DNA from: Ignavibacteriota bacterium
GTDB lineage: Bacteria > Bacteroidota > Ignavibacteria > Ignavibacteriales > Ignavibacteriaceae
DNA length: 64,000 bases
Direction: 5' to 3'
Assembly: GCA_013285405.1 (NCBI GenBank)
Contig: CP053446.1
Coordinates: 1,339,985-1,403,984, forward strand
The translations under genes were made by a program, and so were the position numbers. A model generated the notes under the pieces. It searched no databases. It saw only the letters and a program-made list of their open reading frames with translations, and was not told where the DNA came from. The stretch's first letter is position 1. Each line of letters begins with the position of its first letter. Below, piece by piece: positions 1 to 8,224 of this stretch.

Positions 1-27
1 AAAACTTAAAGTTAACAGAGGTGTAAA

Positions 28-441
28 ATGAAAAAGGCTTTAATAATAATACAGAATAAGAACAATACAACTCGAAGGTTTGGCGAAGAAATCGCCGAGT
101 TCTTATTCAAAAGAGGTCTCGCTGCTGAACTTATCCCGATTAACAGTTTCGAGCCTCGAAAGCTTGACGGTGCAGATTATTTATTATTAGGTGGATGGGG
201 GAATGGATTAATCTTTTCAAAGACAGATAATGAATGGATTAACTTTGTTAATCGATTACCTTCGCTTAACGGAATAAAGACTGCTTTTTTTACTACCTAT
301 AAAATATTTCCGGGAACAATATTTAAAAAGATGAAAAAATATTTGAAAGGAAAAACAGATGAAGTTACTTATGACTTTAAATCAAGAGATGGTTATCTGT
401 CAGTTTCTGACAAGCTGGATCTGAACGATTTTATCAGATAG
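28..441 (+). CDS. Flavodoxin-like domain protein
   Basis: Protein of 137 residues beginning with a hydrophobic strand (KKALIIIQ) followed by an NNTTRRFGEEIAEFL helix, the strand/phosphate-loop/helix start expected of a flavodoxin-like fold. A second strand (YLLLGGWGNG) fits the loop that contacts flavin. It is shorter than a full flavodoxin (about 140-170 residues). The start follows an AGAGG-like ribosome site, and a clear hairpin terminator follows the stop, so it is probably the last or only gene of its unit. FMN binding is inferred from fold resemblance only. Confidence 0.6.
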   Translation: MKKALIIIQNKNNTTRRFGEEIAEFLFKRGLAAELIPINSFEPRKLDGADYLLLGGWGNGLIFSKTDNEWINFVNRLPSLNGIKTAFFTTYKIFPGTIFKKMKKYLKGKTDEVTYDFKSRDGYLSVSDKLDLNDFIR

Positions 442-486
442 AATTTTGTAAAATATTCCTGATTGAGAATGTGTTAGTTAGCAAAG

Positions 487-510
487 TCCCCGTTCATGCG
501 GGGATTTTTT
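487..510 (+). terminator. Rho-independent terminator after the flavodoxin-like gene
   Basis: Perfect 6-bp stem TCCCCG / CGGGGA with a 6-nt loop, followed directly by six T residues. It lies 45 bp after the stop codon of the upstream plus-strand gene. Confidence 0.8.
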
Positions 511-549
511 AATTGGAGATGAAACCAAATATTTTAACTCCGGAATAAA

Positions 550-1752
550 TTAAACTTGCTTGTTCTTTTTCTCAATCTCTACAACTTTATTACGACTATA
601 ATCCATCACTCCAATCATCAAACCTGCTGTAGTGATTACTGCCCCAATAATCTGATAAACGGTTACTTCTCTGCCGAACAATATCATTATAAAAGGTAAG
701 ATTGCAAGGTATATGTTAGTATATGGAACCCAGAAATGTGCAGCAAATTTCGAAAGCTTGAAAAATCCAAAACTGTAAATGTATCCTGTTAATCCTGCAG
801 CTACCACAAACAAAATTGGCAGCCAATTATTCGGAATAATACTTCCTTCGAACAAAGAGAAAAACCTGCTGTATCCGGTTGACTTGATTATTTCTTTAAT
901 CGATTCTTCTTCATCATTGCTGATATTTTCTCTCAACGTATATTCTGAGTTGGACAATGTATAAAAATTCAAAAGTGATTCTTTTTCGTGTCCAACTGTG
1001 TTGGCGAGAATTCTTTCTTCAAACTCTTCTTTGTTCACAACAGCAGGCATATTTGCATTCAATACATTTCCGATTATCGGCATTATAAAAATTGCTGTGG
1101 TAATAAATATCATTTTCCAGATCTCTCTCCAGAAAACAAGTGCATTCGGTCCGACGCCTGGTAGAGCTGTCTGTACTGTTTTATTGTTCAAAGTGTGTTG
1201 TGAAAGCATGCATCCATTAATTACTATTATCCAGATAATCGCAGTTTCATCAAAAACATTTTTCGAGCTTTCGCTTAACCCGACTATAAATGGAAAATAT
1301 GGCATTGACAAGCCTGCTATCACAAGCGTAATTCCAATCCAGTGTTCTTTTCTGATTGGCGCATTAAATAAAAGTTTTCCAAAGAATGGAAGAAATGCAA
1401 GATAAATACTTACATACGGCGCAAATACATGTGGTGAATAATATCGTGGTAAATAAAAGAAACCGATATTTTCAATTACTCCGGTGAACGCGCAGATAAT
1501 AATTGTAACCAGCGACAAAGAACCCGGCCAAAGGAATTTAGCTTTTTTCCCACGAAGCAGTTCTATTGTTATTGCAACTGCTGCCCAGGCAAGTTTTGAT
1601 AGTTCTCTCCACCAGGTCATAACCCCGGGAGAGACATCAATTTTTTTTCCTCCGGTAAAATCGGGTTGGTTCCCCATCCAGTTTAAAAGATATTGACCGC
1701 TAAGCCCTCCGTTGATAATCAGAAGCCAGACAACTAAAACAATCCACTCCAC
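550..1752 (-). CDS. DMT/EamA-like multi-pass membrane transporter
   Basis: A 400-residue polytopic inner-membrane protein with about ten hydrophobic segments and a visible internal duplication. The motif around TWWRELSKLAW in the first half recurs as VFWREIWKMIF in the second, and PYVSIYLAFLPF recurs as PYTNIYLAILPF. This two-repeat layout is typical of drug/metabolite transporters (EamA family). A roughly 80-residue hydrophilic insertion separates the two central helices of the second half, which is unusual. The start is GTG. The substrate is unknown. Confidence 0.6.
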   Translation of the reverse strand: MEWIVLVVWLLIINGGLSGQYLLNWMGNQPDFTGGKKIDVSPGVMTWWRELSKLAWAAVAITIELLRGKKAKFLWPGSLSLVTIIICAFTGVIENIGFFYLPRYYSPHVFAPYVSIYLAFLPFFGKLLFNAPIRKEHWIGITLVIAGLSMPYFPFIVGLSESSKNVFDETAIIWIIVINGCMLSQHTLNNKTVQTALPGVGPNALVFWREIWKMIFITTAIFIMPIIGNVLNANMPAVVNKEEFEERILANTVGHEKESLLNFYTLSNSEYTLRENISNDEEESIKEIIKSTGYSRFFSLFEGSIIPNNWLPILFVVAAGLTGYIYSFGFFKLSKFAAHFWVPYTNIYLAILPFIMILFGREVTVYQIIGAVITTAGLMIGVMDYSRNKVVEIEKKNKQV

Positions 1753-1801
1753 AGAATATTATCTCACTTGGCTCATTAAATTTGATCAATCAGAAAGAAA
1801 A

Positions 1802-2626
1802 TCATTTTAGCTCTTTCAGCCAATTCTGTGCAAACTCCCGGCTAGCTTCGGTTGTTTCTTTTCCGGCTCTGTAACATTGTTTCCATAAATAATTTTTGTA
1901 TTCGTACTCTTGTTTTACAAATTTGGTTAGATCTTTATCAATGGCTGTCTGAGCATTAAAATCAACGCCATTTGTTTGTTCAAGAAATGATTCAAGCCAT
2001 GTTTTGATAAGCGGCTTCGGATTATTTACAGGATATTTTGCTTCCCAATCTGCAATATCTTTTTTATGTTGTTCCAACTGCTGATCGTATGCCATTTTTG
2101 AATATTCATCCATTTGCGGACTGAACATCGGATTGTCCGGATTATCAACATCCTTTAGCTGCTGTTCCAGCATTTTAATCGTCTCGTCATACATAGCCTG
2201 CTGATCTGCCGCCATTTGCGATTTTGCAGTTTTCATTTCCTCCAAACTCTGATTTAAACTGGCACGAGTTTCTTCTTTTAATTCTGCAGATGTTTTAGGT
2301 TTTTCCGGCGGAGCTGGTTTTCTTGATTCACGAAACTCATTATACCTTTTTTTAAAATCATCGGTCTTTGTGAAATCTTTAACGTAATTTCCAACAACTT
2401 CAACCTTTGATATGCGATCATTTACAGCTATGTTTTTCAATTCTCTAAGACCTGGAAAGTAAAACGATGAGCCTGAAGATATATCTGAAAATATGGTATT
2501 CTTAGCATCATTCTCTGAAAGTTTTATTGTCTTTAATAAATCTTTTGCCTTGTCATCGATTATTTTACCAGCATAAAAACCAAATGCGATAATTAATAAT
2601 AGCAAGATTGATAAAAGCTTTTTCAC
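1802..2626 (-). CDS. Exported coiled-coil hypothetical protein
   Basis: A 274-residue protein with an N-terminal hydrophobic segment (residues 3-19), a signal peptide or membrane anchor, then a charged helix-rich body. Residues about 105-160 are rich in E, K, Q and M with coiled-coil character and a PAPPEKPK linker. No recognised catalytic motif. The GTG start is supported by a strong GGAGGAG ribosome site. It lies 49 bp downstream of the DMT transporter start on the same strand and ends before it. Function unknown. Confidence 0.65.
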   Translation of the reverse strand: MKKLLSILLLLIIAFGFYAGKIIDDKAKDLLKTIKLSENDAKNTIFSDISSGSSFYFPGLRELKNIAVNDRISKVEVVGNYVKDFTKTDDFKKRYNEFRESRKPAPPEKPKTSAELKEETRASLNQSLEEMKTAKSQMAADQQAMYDETIKMLEQQLKDVDNPDNPMFSPQMDEYSKMAYDQQLEQHKKDIADWEAKYPVNNPKPLIKTWLESFLEQTNGVDFNAQTAIDKDLTKFVKQEYEYKNYLWKQCYRAGKETTEASREFAQNWLKELK

Positions 2627-2798
2627 AACTCCTCCGGTGAATATATTAATTTAGAAAAATCTACTGCTGAAAATTCAAAAAAGAAAAATGATTTGCAAAA
2701 ACTAAATACTTTTCAATTTGTTTTTTATAGTCGATATAATTTTAGGTGTAATATTTACAAGCAATCTCGTCGTTAGAAAGGTGGGCGTAAATTAGCAT

Positions 2799-2943
2799 AT
2801 TATCTTTAGGAGACTTCTGAAAATTCTAATTTGTCATATTGAACGACCTGCCTGCCGGCGAGGCAGGAGTGAAATATCTTGTTTTAAAATTAAAAAGAGT
2901 AACACATTTATAATAATTCAGAAGTCTCTTATTATCTTTAGGA
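2799..2943. mobile_element. MITE-like element with terminal inverted repeats and flanking direct repeats
   Basis: A 12-bp inverted repeat, GAGACTTCTGAA at 2810-2821 and TTCAGAAGTCTC at 2917-2928, bounds about 119 bp of non-coding DNA. The whole is flanked by a 13-bp direct repeat ATTATCTTTAGGA (2799-2811 and 2931-2943), as a target-site duplication would be. The interior reads like the common TGTCAT...GAA...GAAATATCTT intergenic repeat of this bacterial group and contains the GC-rich palindrome listed next. This accounts for much of the 366-bp gap 2627-2992. Confidence 0.55.
2847..2867. repeat. GC-rich palindromic repeat CCTGCCTGCCGGC...GGCAGG
   Basis: A short GC-rich palindrome (CCTGCC / GGCAGG arms around CCGGC) in an AT-rich gap, nested inside the MITE-like element. 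Related copies occur in frame inside two genes (around 8317-8339 and 53006-53027) and, more degenerate, at 63747-63764. Confidence 0.6.
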
Positions 2944-2992
2944 TATTCTGGCTAAGTTTTATTGATTTATTTTAAGCTAAAATTTTTTAAAG

Positions 2993-4315
2993 ATGACAAA
3001 CAAGTTTTTTCTAATAATAATTAATTGTTCTCTGCTAGGACTACTGTGCTTTTCGTTTGCGCAAACGCAGCCATGGAAAAAAATGCAATCCCCGGTTACA
3101 GGAACTTTGCGATCTATCTCCTTTATTGATAGTCTTACAGGATGGGCAGCCGGTGAAGCCGGAACTATAATCCACACAACCAACGGTGGAGAATTTTGGG
3201 GAATTCAAAACAGCACTGTCCAGACTTTTATAATGGATATCTTTTTTATTGATAATAATAATGGCTGGGCTCTGACAATTCGTGATCAGTTTCCATTCAA
3301 TTCGGTATTGTTGAAAACAACAAACGGTGGAACTTTGTGGACAGTAAATGATCTCCCTGATTCTCTTGGAGTAGTGAGAACAATTTTCTTCTTTGATCCG
3401 CTGAACGGATTTGCCGGGGGTTCAGATATTTTATTCTCTTCTGATGGCGGAAATAGCTGGAGTGAATCCGAAATTGATTCTAATATGGTTTCAGAATTTC
3501 CTGTTCATAAATTCAAATTTTTTAATCGCCAGTTTGGTTATGCTTGCGGCGGACGTATTGATGTCGCAGGCGTTATCTGGAAAACCACAAATTATGGATT
3601 TAACTGGACCGCACAGGGTGTAAGTGTAGATGAAATTTTTGATGTTTTCATATTCGATTCATTAAATGCAATTACTCTTTCTGGAGACCCCGAGGGATTG
3701 TTTCCTATCGGATATGTTAAAACAACCAACGCAGGTGAGTCGTGGAGTTTTAGTGATTTGCCTTATTTCGGGCTTGCATTTGCAATTGATTTTCGAACTT
3801 ATAATGAAGGATGGTCAGCTTCCGGTTATAAATTTTTGCTCACAACTGACCATGGAAATTCATGGAGTGAGTTTGAAACTCCGGACAGCTCTACGGTTTA
3901 TGATCTGCAGTTTATTGATGCGAGAACCGGTTTCGCTGTGGGTGAGAATGGAGTAATCCTAAAACTAGATCCATCTCTTGTTGATGTAAAATCCGAGTTA
4001 ACGATTCCAGATAAATTTATTTTATACCAGAATTATCCCAATCCGTTTAATTCTTCAACTACAATAAAATTTACAATTCCTGCCCCATCCCTAAATCCCT
4101 TCTCCAAAGGAGAAGGGACTTTAGTGACCCTTAAAGTTTATGATGTACTTGGAAATGAAATTGCAATTCTTGTTAATGAAGAAAAATCTGCCGGGGAATA
4201 TGAAGTTGAATTCAACGCATTAACAGGAATACGACCGCTGGTATCCGGGATCTATTTCTACCAGCTTAAGACTGCTGAGTTCGTAGAAATAAAAAAGATG
4301 ATTTATTTAAAATAA
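2993..4315 (+). CDS. Secreted Ycf48/BNR-like beta-propeller protein with T9SS sorting domain
   Basis: A 440-residue protein with a signal peptide (residues 1-24, ending FAQ). Repeated propeller blades follow, with the pattern GWAAGEAGTIIHTTNGG...W, seen about six times up to residue 325. The C-terminal 90 residues are a T9SS sorting domain beginning YQNYPNPFN and ending in KKMIYLK, which predicts export through the outer membrane and surface attachment or release. The sorting domain carries an in-frame insertion of a palindromic repeat (residues about 362-376). The ligand is unknown. Two similar proteins follow on the other strand. Confidence 0.8.
   Translation: MTNKFFLIIINCSLLGLLCFSFAQTQPWKKMQSPVTGTLRSISFIDSLTGWAAGEAGTIIHTTNGGEFWGIQNSTVQTFIMDIFFIDNNNGWALTIRDQFPFNSVLLKTTNGGTLWTVNDLPDSLGVVRTIFFFDPLNGFAGGSDILFSSDGGNSWSESEIDSNMVSEFPVHKFKFFNRQFGYACGGRIDVAGVIWKTTNYGFNWTAQGVSVDEIFDVFIFDSLNAITLSGDPEGLFPIGYVKTTNAGESWSFSDLPYFGLAFAIDFRTYNEGWSASGYKFLLTTDHGNSWSEFETPDSSTVYDLQFIDARTGFAVGENGVILKLDPSLVDVKSELTIPDKFILYQNYPNPFNSSTTIKFTIPAPSLNPFSKGEGTLVTLKVYDVLGNEIAILVNEEKSAGEYEVEFNALTGIRPLVSGIYFYQLKTAEFVEIKKMIYLK
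4096..4118. repeat. Perfect hairpin repeat inserted in a T9SS domain
   Basis: Ten-bp arms TCCCTTCTCC and GGAGAAGGGA separated by AAA lie inside the coding sequence of the preceding gene. They encode part of PSLNPFSKGEGTL, which sits between the expected TIKFTIP strand and VTLKVYDVLG and is absent from the other sorting domains in this window. Confidence 0.6.
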
Positions 4316-4319
4316 AAAC

Positions 4320-4347
4320 CCCGCATCCAATATGCAGAACACGGGGA
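4320..4347. terminator. Possible bidirectional terminator between convergent genes
   Basis: CCCCG / CGGGG arms (4320-4324, 4343-4347) with an inner GCAT/ATGC hairpin lie between the ends of two convergent genes. There is no long T-tract, so this is weak. Confidence 0.3.
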
Positions 4348-4367
4348 TCAAACCTTCTAATAAATTT

Positions 4368-5729
4368 TTACTTCAGCAAAACAAGTTTCTTTGTCTGTTC
4401 ATAACTATCAGCTTTCATTTTGTAAAAATAAATTCCACTCGGCAGGTTTTCTGCAATCCATTCGTATTTGTAATTACCGGCAAATAATTCTTCAGAAACA
4501 AGTGTTGTTACTTTTTCTCCAAGTGTGTTGAACACTTCTATCTTTACAAATGATAGTTCAGGAATTGAGAATTGAATTGTTGTAGTCGGATTGAATGGGT
4601 TGGGAAAGTTCTGTTCAAGCTTATAATCCACAGGGATTTCCGAATCAAGTTCCTCAACGCTGACAACAAAAGTGCGTTTATAAATTTTTGCTCCGGTGCT
4701 GCTGTTTTCATATAGACCCGTATACATTTCAACTTCCTCGCCACTCCGGGTTTGAACTACTCTTCCCGAAAGTGCTGAAACTTTTGGGTTTGATGGAAGA
4801 CCTTCATTCTCTTTTACAAATCCAGATCTTGTATCATTTGTAACGTAAACACCGCCTACGTCTCCTCCTGTTGGATAGACTGCTACGGCATTAATCTTCT
4901 TGCTCTCTATCAAAAGATAAGTACCAAAGAATGAAGCAACCTCTCCATCACCAAATACCGTTAAAATAACCGCCGATAAGTATCTGCTCTCAAAAAATGA
5001 CTGATAAATATATCCGTTCTGGCTTCCTGTATAAAGCCGTGAGTCGTTGCCATCCTGATTTGACAGAGGATAATCAAATAATAGTGTGACTGTTGTATCG
5101 GAAGCTGGAATTCCAGTCGCTTGTTCCCATAAATCTCCATTATTTGTAGAAGTAAATAATCCGTTTGTTGTTGCTGCTGCTATTATTCCGGATGAATCAA
5201 TTTCAAGATCTCTAACCCACGAATTGTTGGGCATCCCATTGCTTGCATTTTGAAATGATGCCCCAGAATCCGTTGAACGCATAACTCCATTTCTTGTTCC
5301 TGCAAAGATTGTATAGTTCGGACTTTCTTCCATTACTGAAATTGAAAAGATATTGTTGTTTGATCCCGCCGAGTAAATTGGTCCATTCCATGTATCTCCT
5401 CCATCTGTTGAACGATATAGTCCTTCGTTCTGCGGATAGAACCAGATACTTGCGTACAGATTTCCATCAAATGCTTCTTCTATCGTTCTCCCATTGTATG
5501 CGCTTGCTACGTTTTGCCATGTCTGTCCATCATCTGTAGATTTTCTTACTCCTCCCGCTACACTTGGCCAGCTAAATGATCCTACGGTTGTTAGAATATC
5601 TCCATTCTCTCTCACCAATAAATCGGTTACTCCTCCGCCTACTGGCGTTGACGATGTTTGTACCCAACCCTGTGGTAAAGATAGCGTGCTGTATAGTCCA
5701 ATCACGAAAAAGAAAATATATTTAAACAC
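4368..5729 (-). CDS. Secreted BNR/sortilin-like beta-propeller protein with T9SS sorting domain
   Basis: A 453-residue protein with a signal peptide (ending SLPQG) and repeated sialidase-type blades such as RKSTDDGQTW, YRSTDGGDTW, MRSTDSGASF and FTSTNNGDLW. These are Asp-box-like turns of a beta-propeller. It ends with a T9SS domain (LEQNFPNPFNPTTTIQFSIP...) and the terminal KKLVLLK. The GTG start is preceded by a good GGAGG site. It is 10 bp downstream of the next propeller gene on the same strand, so the two probably form an operon. No sialidase catalytic residues can be assigned; a binding or structural role is likely. Confidence 0.8.
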   Translation of the reverse strand: MFKYIFFFVIGLYSTLSLPQGWVQTSSTPVGGGVTDLLVRENGDILTTVGSFSWPSVAGGVRKSTDDGQTWQNVASAYNGRTIEEAFDGNLYASIWFYPQNEGLYRSTDGGDTWNGPIYSAGSNNNIFSISVMEESPNYTIFAGTRNGVMRSTDSGASFQNASNGMPNNSWVRDLEIDSSGIIAAATTNGLFTSTNNGDLWEQATGIPASDTTVTLLFDYPLSNQDGNDSRLYTGSQNGYIYQSFFESRYLSAVILTVFGDGEVASFFGTYLLIESKKINAVAVYPTGGDVGGVYVTNDTRSGFVKENEGLPSNPKVSALSGRVVQTRSGEEVEMYTGLYENSSTGAKIYKRTFVVSVEELDSEIPVDYKLEQNFPNPFNPTTTIQFSIPELSFVKIEVFNTLGEKVTTLVSEELFAGNYKYEWIAENLPSGIYFYKMKADSYEQTKKLVLLK

Positions 5730-5739
5730 AATACCTCCA

Positions 5740-6990
5740 TTATTTTAAAAATATCATTATTTTGCTCGTTGAGAAATTAGTTGTCTGCATTTTGTATAAG
5801 TAAACACCACTTGTCAGATTAGTTGCGTCCCATTCATATCTATAATTACCGGCAAATAATTCTTCAGAAACAAGTGTTGTTACTTTTTCTCCAAGTGTGT
5901 TGAATACTTCTAGCTTTACAAATGATAGTTCAGGAATTGAGAATTGAATTGTTGTAGTCGGATTGAATGGGTTGGGATAATTTTGATAAACAAAAAACTC
6001 ATCGGGAATTTCTGAAGAAAATTCTGAAACACCCGATGTTGAGTTTCCACCCGTCGTGGTTTTATAAATTATCCCCTGGTTATTCTTATTTCCAACTGCA
6101 TAACCCGTATCATTGTCAACAAAAAAGATATCCATAATCTCTTCTGAAAAATCCAGCTGCTGGCTTAACCAGTTTGTCCCTGAATTTGTTGTTTTCCAGA
6201 TTCTGCCATCCCTTCCGCCGGCAAATCCTGTTGAGCTGTTTAGAAAAGTTACTGTTTGCAAATACCCGCCGGTAAAGTTAAGATTCCAAGATTGACCAGC
6301 ATTGGTTGAAAGGTAAATACCATTTGTTGAAACTGCAAAGACATCTGATGATGAAACGGCAGATACATCAAAAAAAAGTGCCGGTGGATCATTTGGAAGA
6401 GCGGACCAGGTTTGTCCGGAGTTTATTGTTTTTATTCTTAAGTTATTATCACCCACTGCAAATCCATCGAAGTAGTTGTGGAAACTAACTGCAAATAATT
6501 GATTTGGAAATGGAGTATCAAGAATCGGCCATGTATTACCGCCATCCGTAGTTCTCATAATCAAAGCGCTATCTAATGCTACACCTCTTCTCCCGACAAT
6601 CAATCCATAGTTATTATCCAGAAAAAATATATCATGAAGAGATAATATCCCGTTAACCGGTAAAATCGGAGTCCATGTCAGTCCGGTATCTTCTGTTTTA
6701 TATGCAACTCCAAAGCTTCCAATAACAAAACCGGTGTTAGCATCTTTAAATCCTATCTTGTAAAAAAGTATATCTGAATTTAGTTGAATTATATCCCAGC
6801 TATCTCCGCCGTTGGATGTTCGCAGGAGAACACCATTGGCTCCACATACAAAACCTATACTGGAAGAAAGAAAGTAAACTCCGAAATACGGTTGGTCAGT
6901 TGGATTTGTTAACTCGGTCCATCCACTCTGTGAGAATAAATTACTAGTTGGTCCAAGAAAAAGAAGACTGAAGAATAATAATTTTTTCAT
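5740..6990 (-). CDS. Secreted Ycf48-like beta-propeller protein with T9SS sorting domain
   Basis: A Ycf48-type propeller protein: blades such as GFVCGANGVLLRTSNGG, GFAVGDNNLRIKTINSG and GFAGGRDGRIWKTTNSG repeat about every 45 residues. It ends with a T9SS domain (YQNYPNPFNPTTTIQFSIP). The frame stays open for 45 more codons upstream, but the ATG at 6990 (MKKLLFFSLLFLG) starts a good signal peptide ending FSQ, so it is chosen here. The final 90 residues are nearly identical to those of the following gene, which suggests recent duplication or gene conversion of the sorting domain. Confidence 0.8.
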   Translation of the reverse strand: MKKLLFFSLLFLGPTSNLFSQSGWTELTNPTDQPYFGVYFLSSSIGFVCGANGVLLRTSNGGDSWDIIQLNSDILFYKIGFKDANTGFVIGSFGVAYKTEDTGLTWTPILPVNGILSLHDIFFLDNNYGLIVGRRGVALDSALIMRTTDGGNTWPILDTPFPNQLFAVSFHNYFDGFAVGDNNLRIKTINSGQTWSALPNDPPALFFDVSAVSSSDVFAVSTNGIYLSTNAGQSWNLNFTGGYLQTVTFLNSSTGFAGGRDGRIWKTTNSGTNWLSQQLDFSEEIMDIFFVDNDTGYAVGNKNNQGIIYKTTTGGNSTSGVSEFSSEIPDEFFVYQNYPNPFNPTTTIQFSIPELSFVKLEVFNTLGEKVTTLVSEELFAGNYRYEWDATNLTSGVYLYKMQTTNFSTSKIMIFLK

Positions 6991-7156
6991 TTTACTAATA
7001 ACATTTGTTTTTTTTGTAAATAATTCAGTTGACAGCCGGTATAAGCAAACTTCATTTGGCAGACCTTGCCCATTAGCAGACAGGTTTTCCATATTTCTTT
7101 CATACTTGTAATTTACTGCATTCAATTCTTTTGAGATTCAGGTTTATACTTTTTCA

Positions 7157-7352
7157 CCGACTAATAAAATATTTCAATTCATGGATTGGTCGAAATTATA
7201 AACCATTTATAAGCGAAAAATTCGCCGGAGAGCTAATCCGGTTGAGAATTTATCAGATGATGGGAACGGATTGCTTTGGCAGCATCTGATAATTTTTTCA
7301 TTACCAACTAAATCATTAGGCAAGTGTGCTGTTGAAGAGTATTTTAGTTGGT
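7157..7352 (+). ncRNA. Candidate structured RNA: run of consecutive hairpins
   Basis: The 522-bp gap 6991-7512 has no convincing ORF but holds several inverted repeats in series. These are CGACTAAT/ATTGGTCG (7158-7165, 7185-7192, one G-U pair), GCGAA/TTCGC (7213-7225), CCGGA/TCCGG (7225-7241), TTATCAGATG/CATCTGATAA (7250-7292) followed by six T, and ACCAACTAAA/TTTAGTTGGT (7303-7352). It matches no RNA family I can recall (not tmRNA, SRP, RNase P or a tRNA). Strand is uncertain; the T-run after the fourth stem favours plus. The fourth stem alone may simply be a terminator. Confidence 0.3.
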
Positions 7353-7512
7353 CTCTTTATAAATTAGCAAGAAAATATTTAATTCAAAATAATCCGTTTC
7401 TTTAAAACCTTTTTCTTTTCAATTTTTTATCAGATTCTTTAATAATTTTAGCTGTGTCTTCTTAAATTTAACATTCATTTTTATTTTTTCGTGGAACTCA
7501 CAAGGAGCTATA

Positions 7513-8199
7513 ATGAAAACCGGATTAAAAGATTTTCCTAAAAAAACCACTGCTTTTCTGAACAAACTTTCTAAGAACAATAACCGAGAATGGTTTGAAG
7601 CTAACCGTGATCTTTACAATTCAGATTTTCTTGAACCTTGTTTTGAGTTTGTTGTTGAGATGGGAGATAAATTACAGGATATTGATCCCGATATTGTCGC
7701 TATTCCAAAAGTTGATAAATCAATTTTCCGGCTACACAGAGATGTTCGCTTCAGTAAAGATAAAACTCCATACAAAACAAATGCAGGACTGTATTTCTGG
7801 AATGGCAAAATGAAGAAGATGGATGCCAGCGGATTTTATTTACATCTTGAGCCGAGACAATTCGGAGTTGGGCTTGGCATTTATATGTTCTCTCCACAGT
7901 TATTAAAAAAATATCGTGATGTGGTCTCTAACTCTGCTTCAGTAAAAGAGCTTCACCAAATAGTGCGGGCTCTCGAAAAGAAAGGTTACACAATCGGCGG
8001 CAAAAAATTTAAGAAGACTCCGAAGGGATATGGTACGAACACACTTTATCCCGGATATTTATTGTATGAAGGAATTTATGCCTGGTTCGAAAGTTCTAAC
8101 TTGAAAATTATCAGCGGCGGAAAGGCTGTAGATATTATTTACAAAATATTTAAAGAAATGCTTCCGTTGCATAAGTGGCTGGTGAAGAATTTGTTTTAA
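7513..8199 (+). CDS. DUF2461 / TIGR02453 family protein
   Basis: A 228-residue protein of the DUF2461 family. It shows the typical start (FL..L..NNNREWFEANRDLY), the core FRLHRDVRFSKDKTPYKTNAG and the following GFYLHLEP, in the expected order and at full family length. The biochemical role of the family is not established. An AAGGAG ribosome site precedes the ATG. The gene stands alone on the plus strand and converges with the T9SS gene cluster to its right. Confidence 0.8.
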   Translation: MKTGLKDFPKKTTAFLNKLSKNNNREWFEANRDLYNSDFLEPCFEFVVEMGDKLQDIDPDIVAIPKVDKSIFRLHRDVRFSKDKTPYKTNAGLYFWNGKMKKMDASGFYLHLEPRQFGVGLGIYMFSPQLLKKYRDVVSNSASVKELHQIVRALEKKGYTIGGKKFKKTPKGYGTNTLYPGYLLYEGIYAWFESSNLKIISGGKAVDIIYKIFKEMLPLHKWLVKNLF

Positions 8200-8224
8200 A
8201 TAAAGTCTGCTCTCAAATGTTTTT

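Noticed and set aside
6991-7125. Upstream extension of the propeller gene to 7125
   Set aside because: The extra 45 residues are not signal-peptide-like, whereas the ATG at 6990 starts a clear signal peptide.
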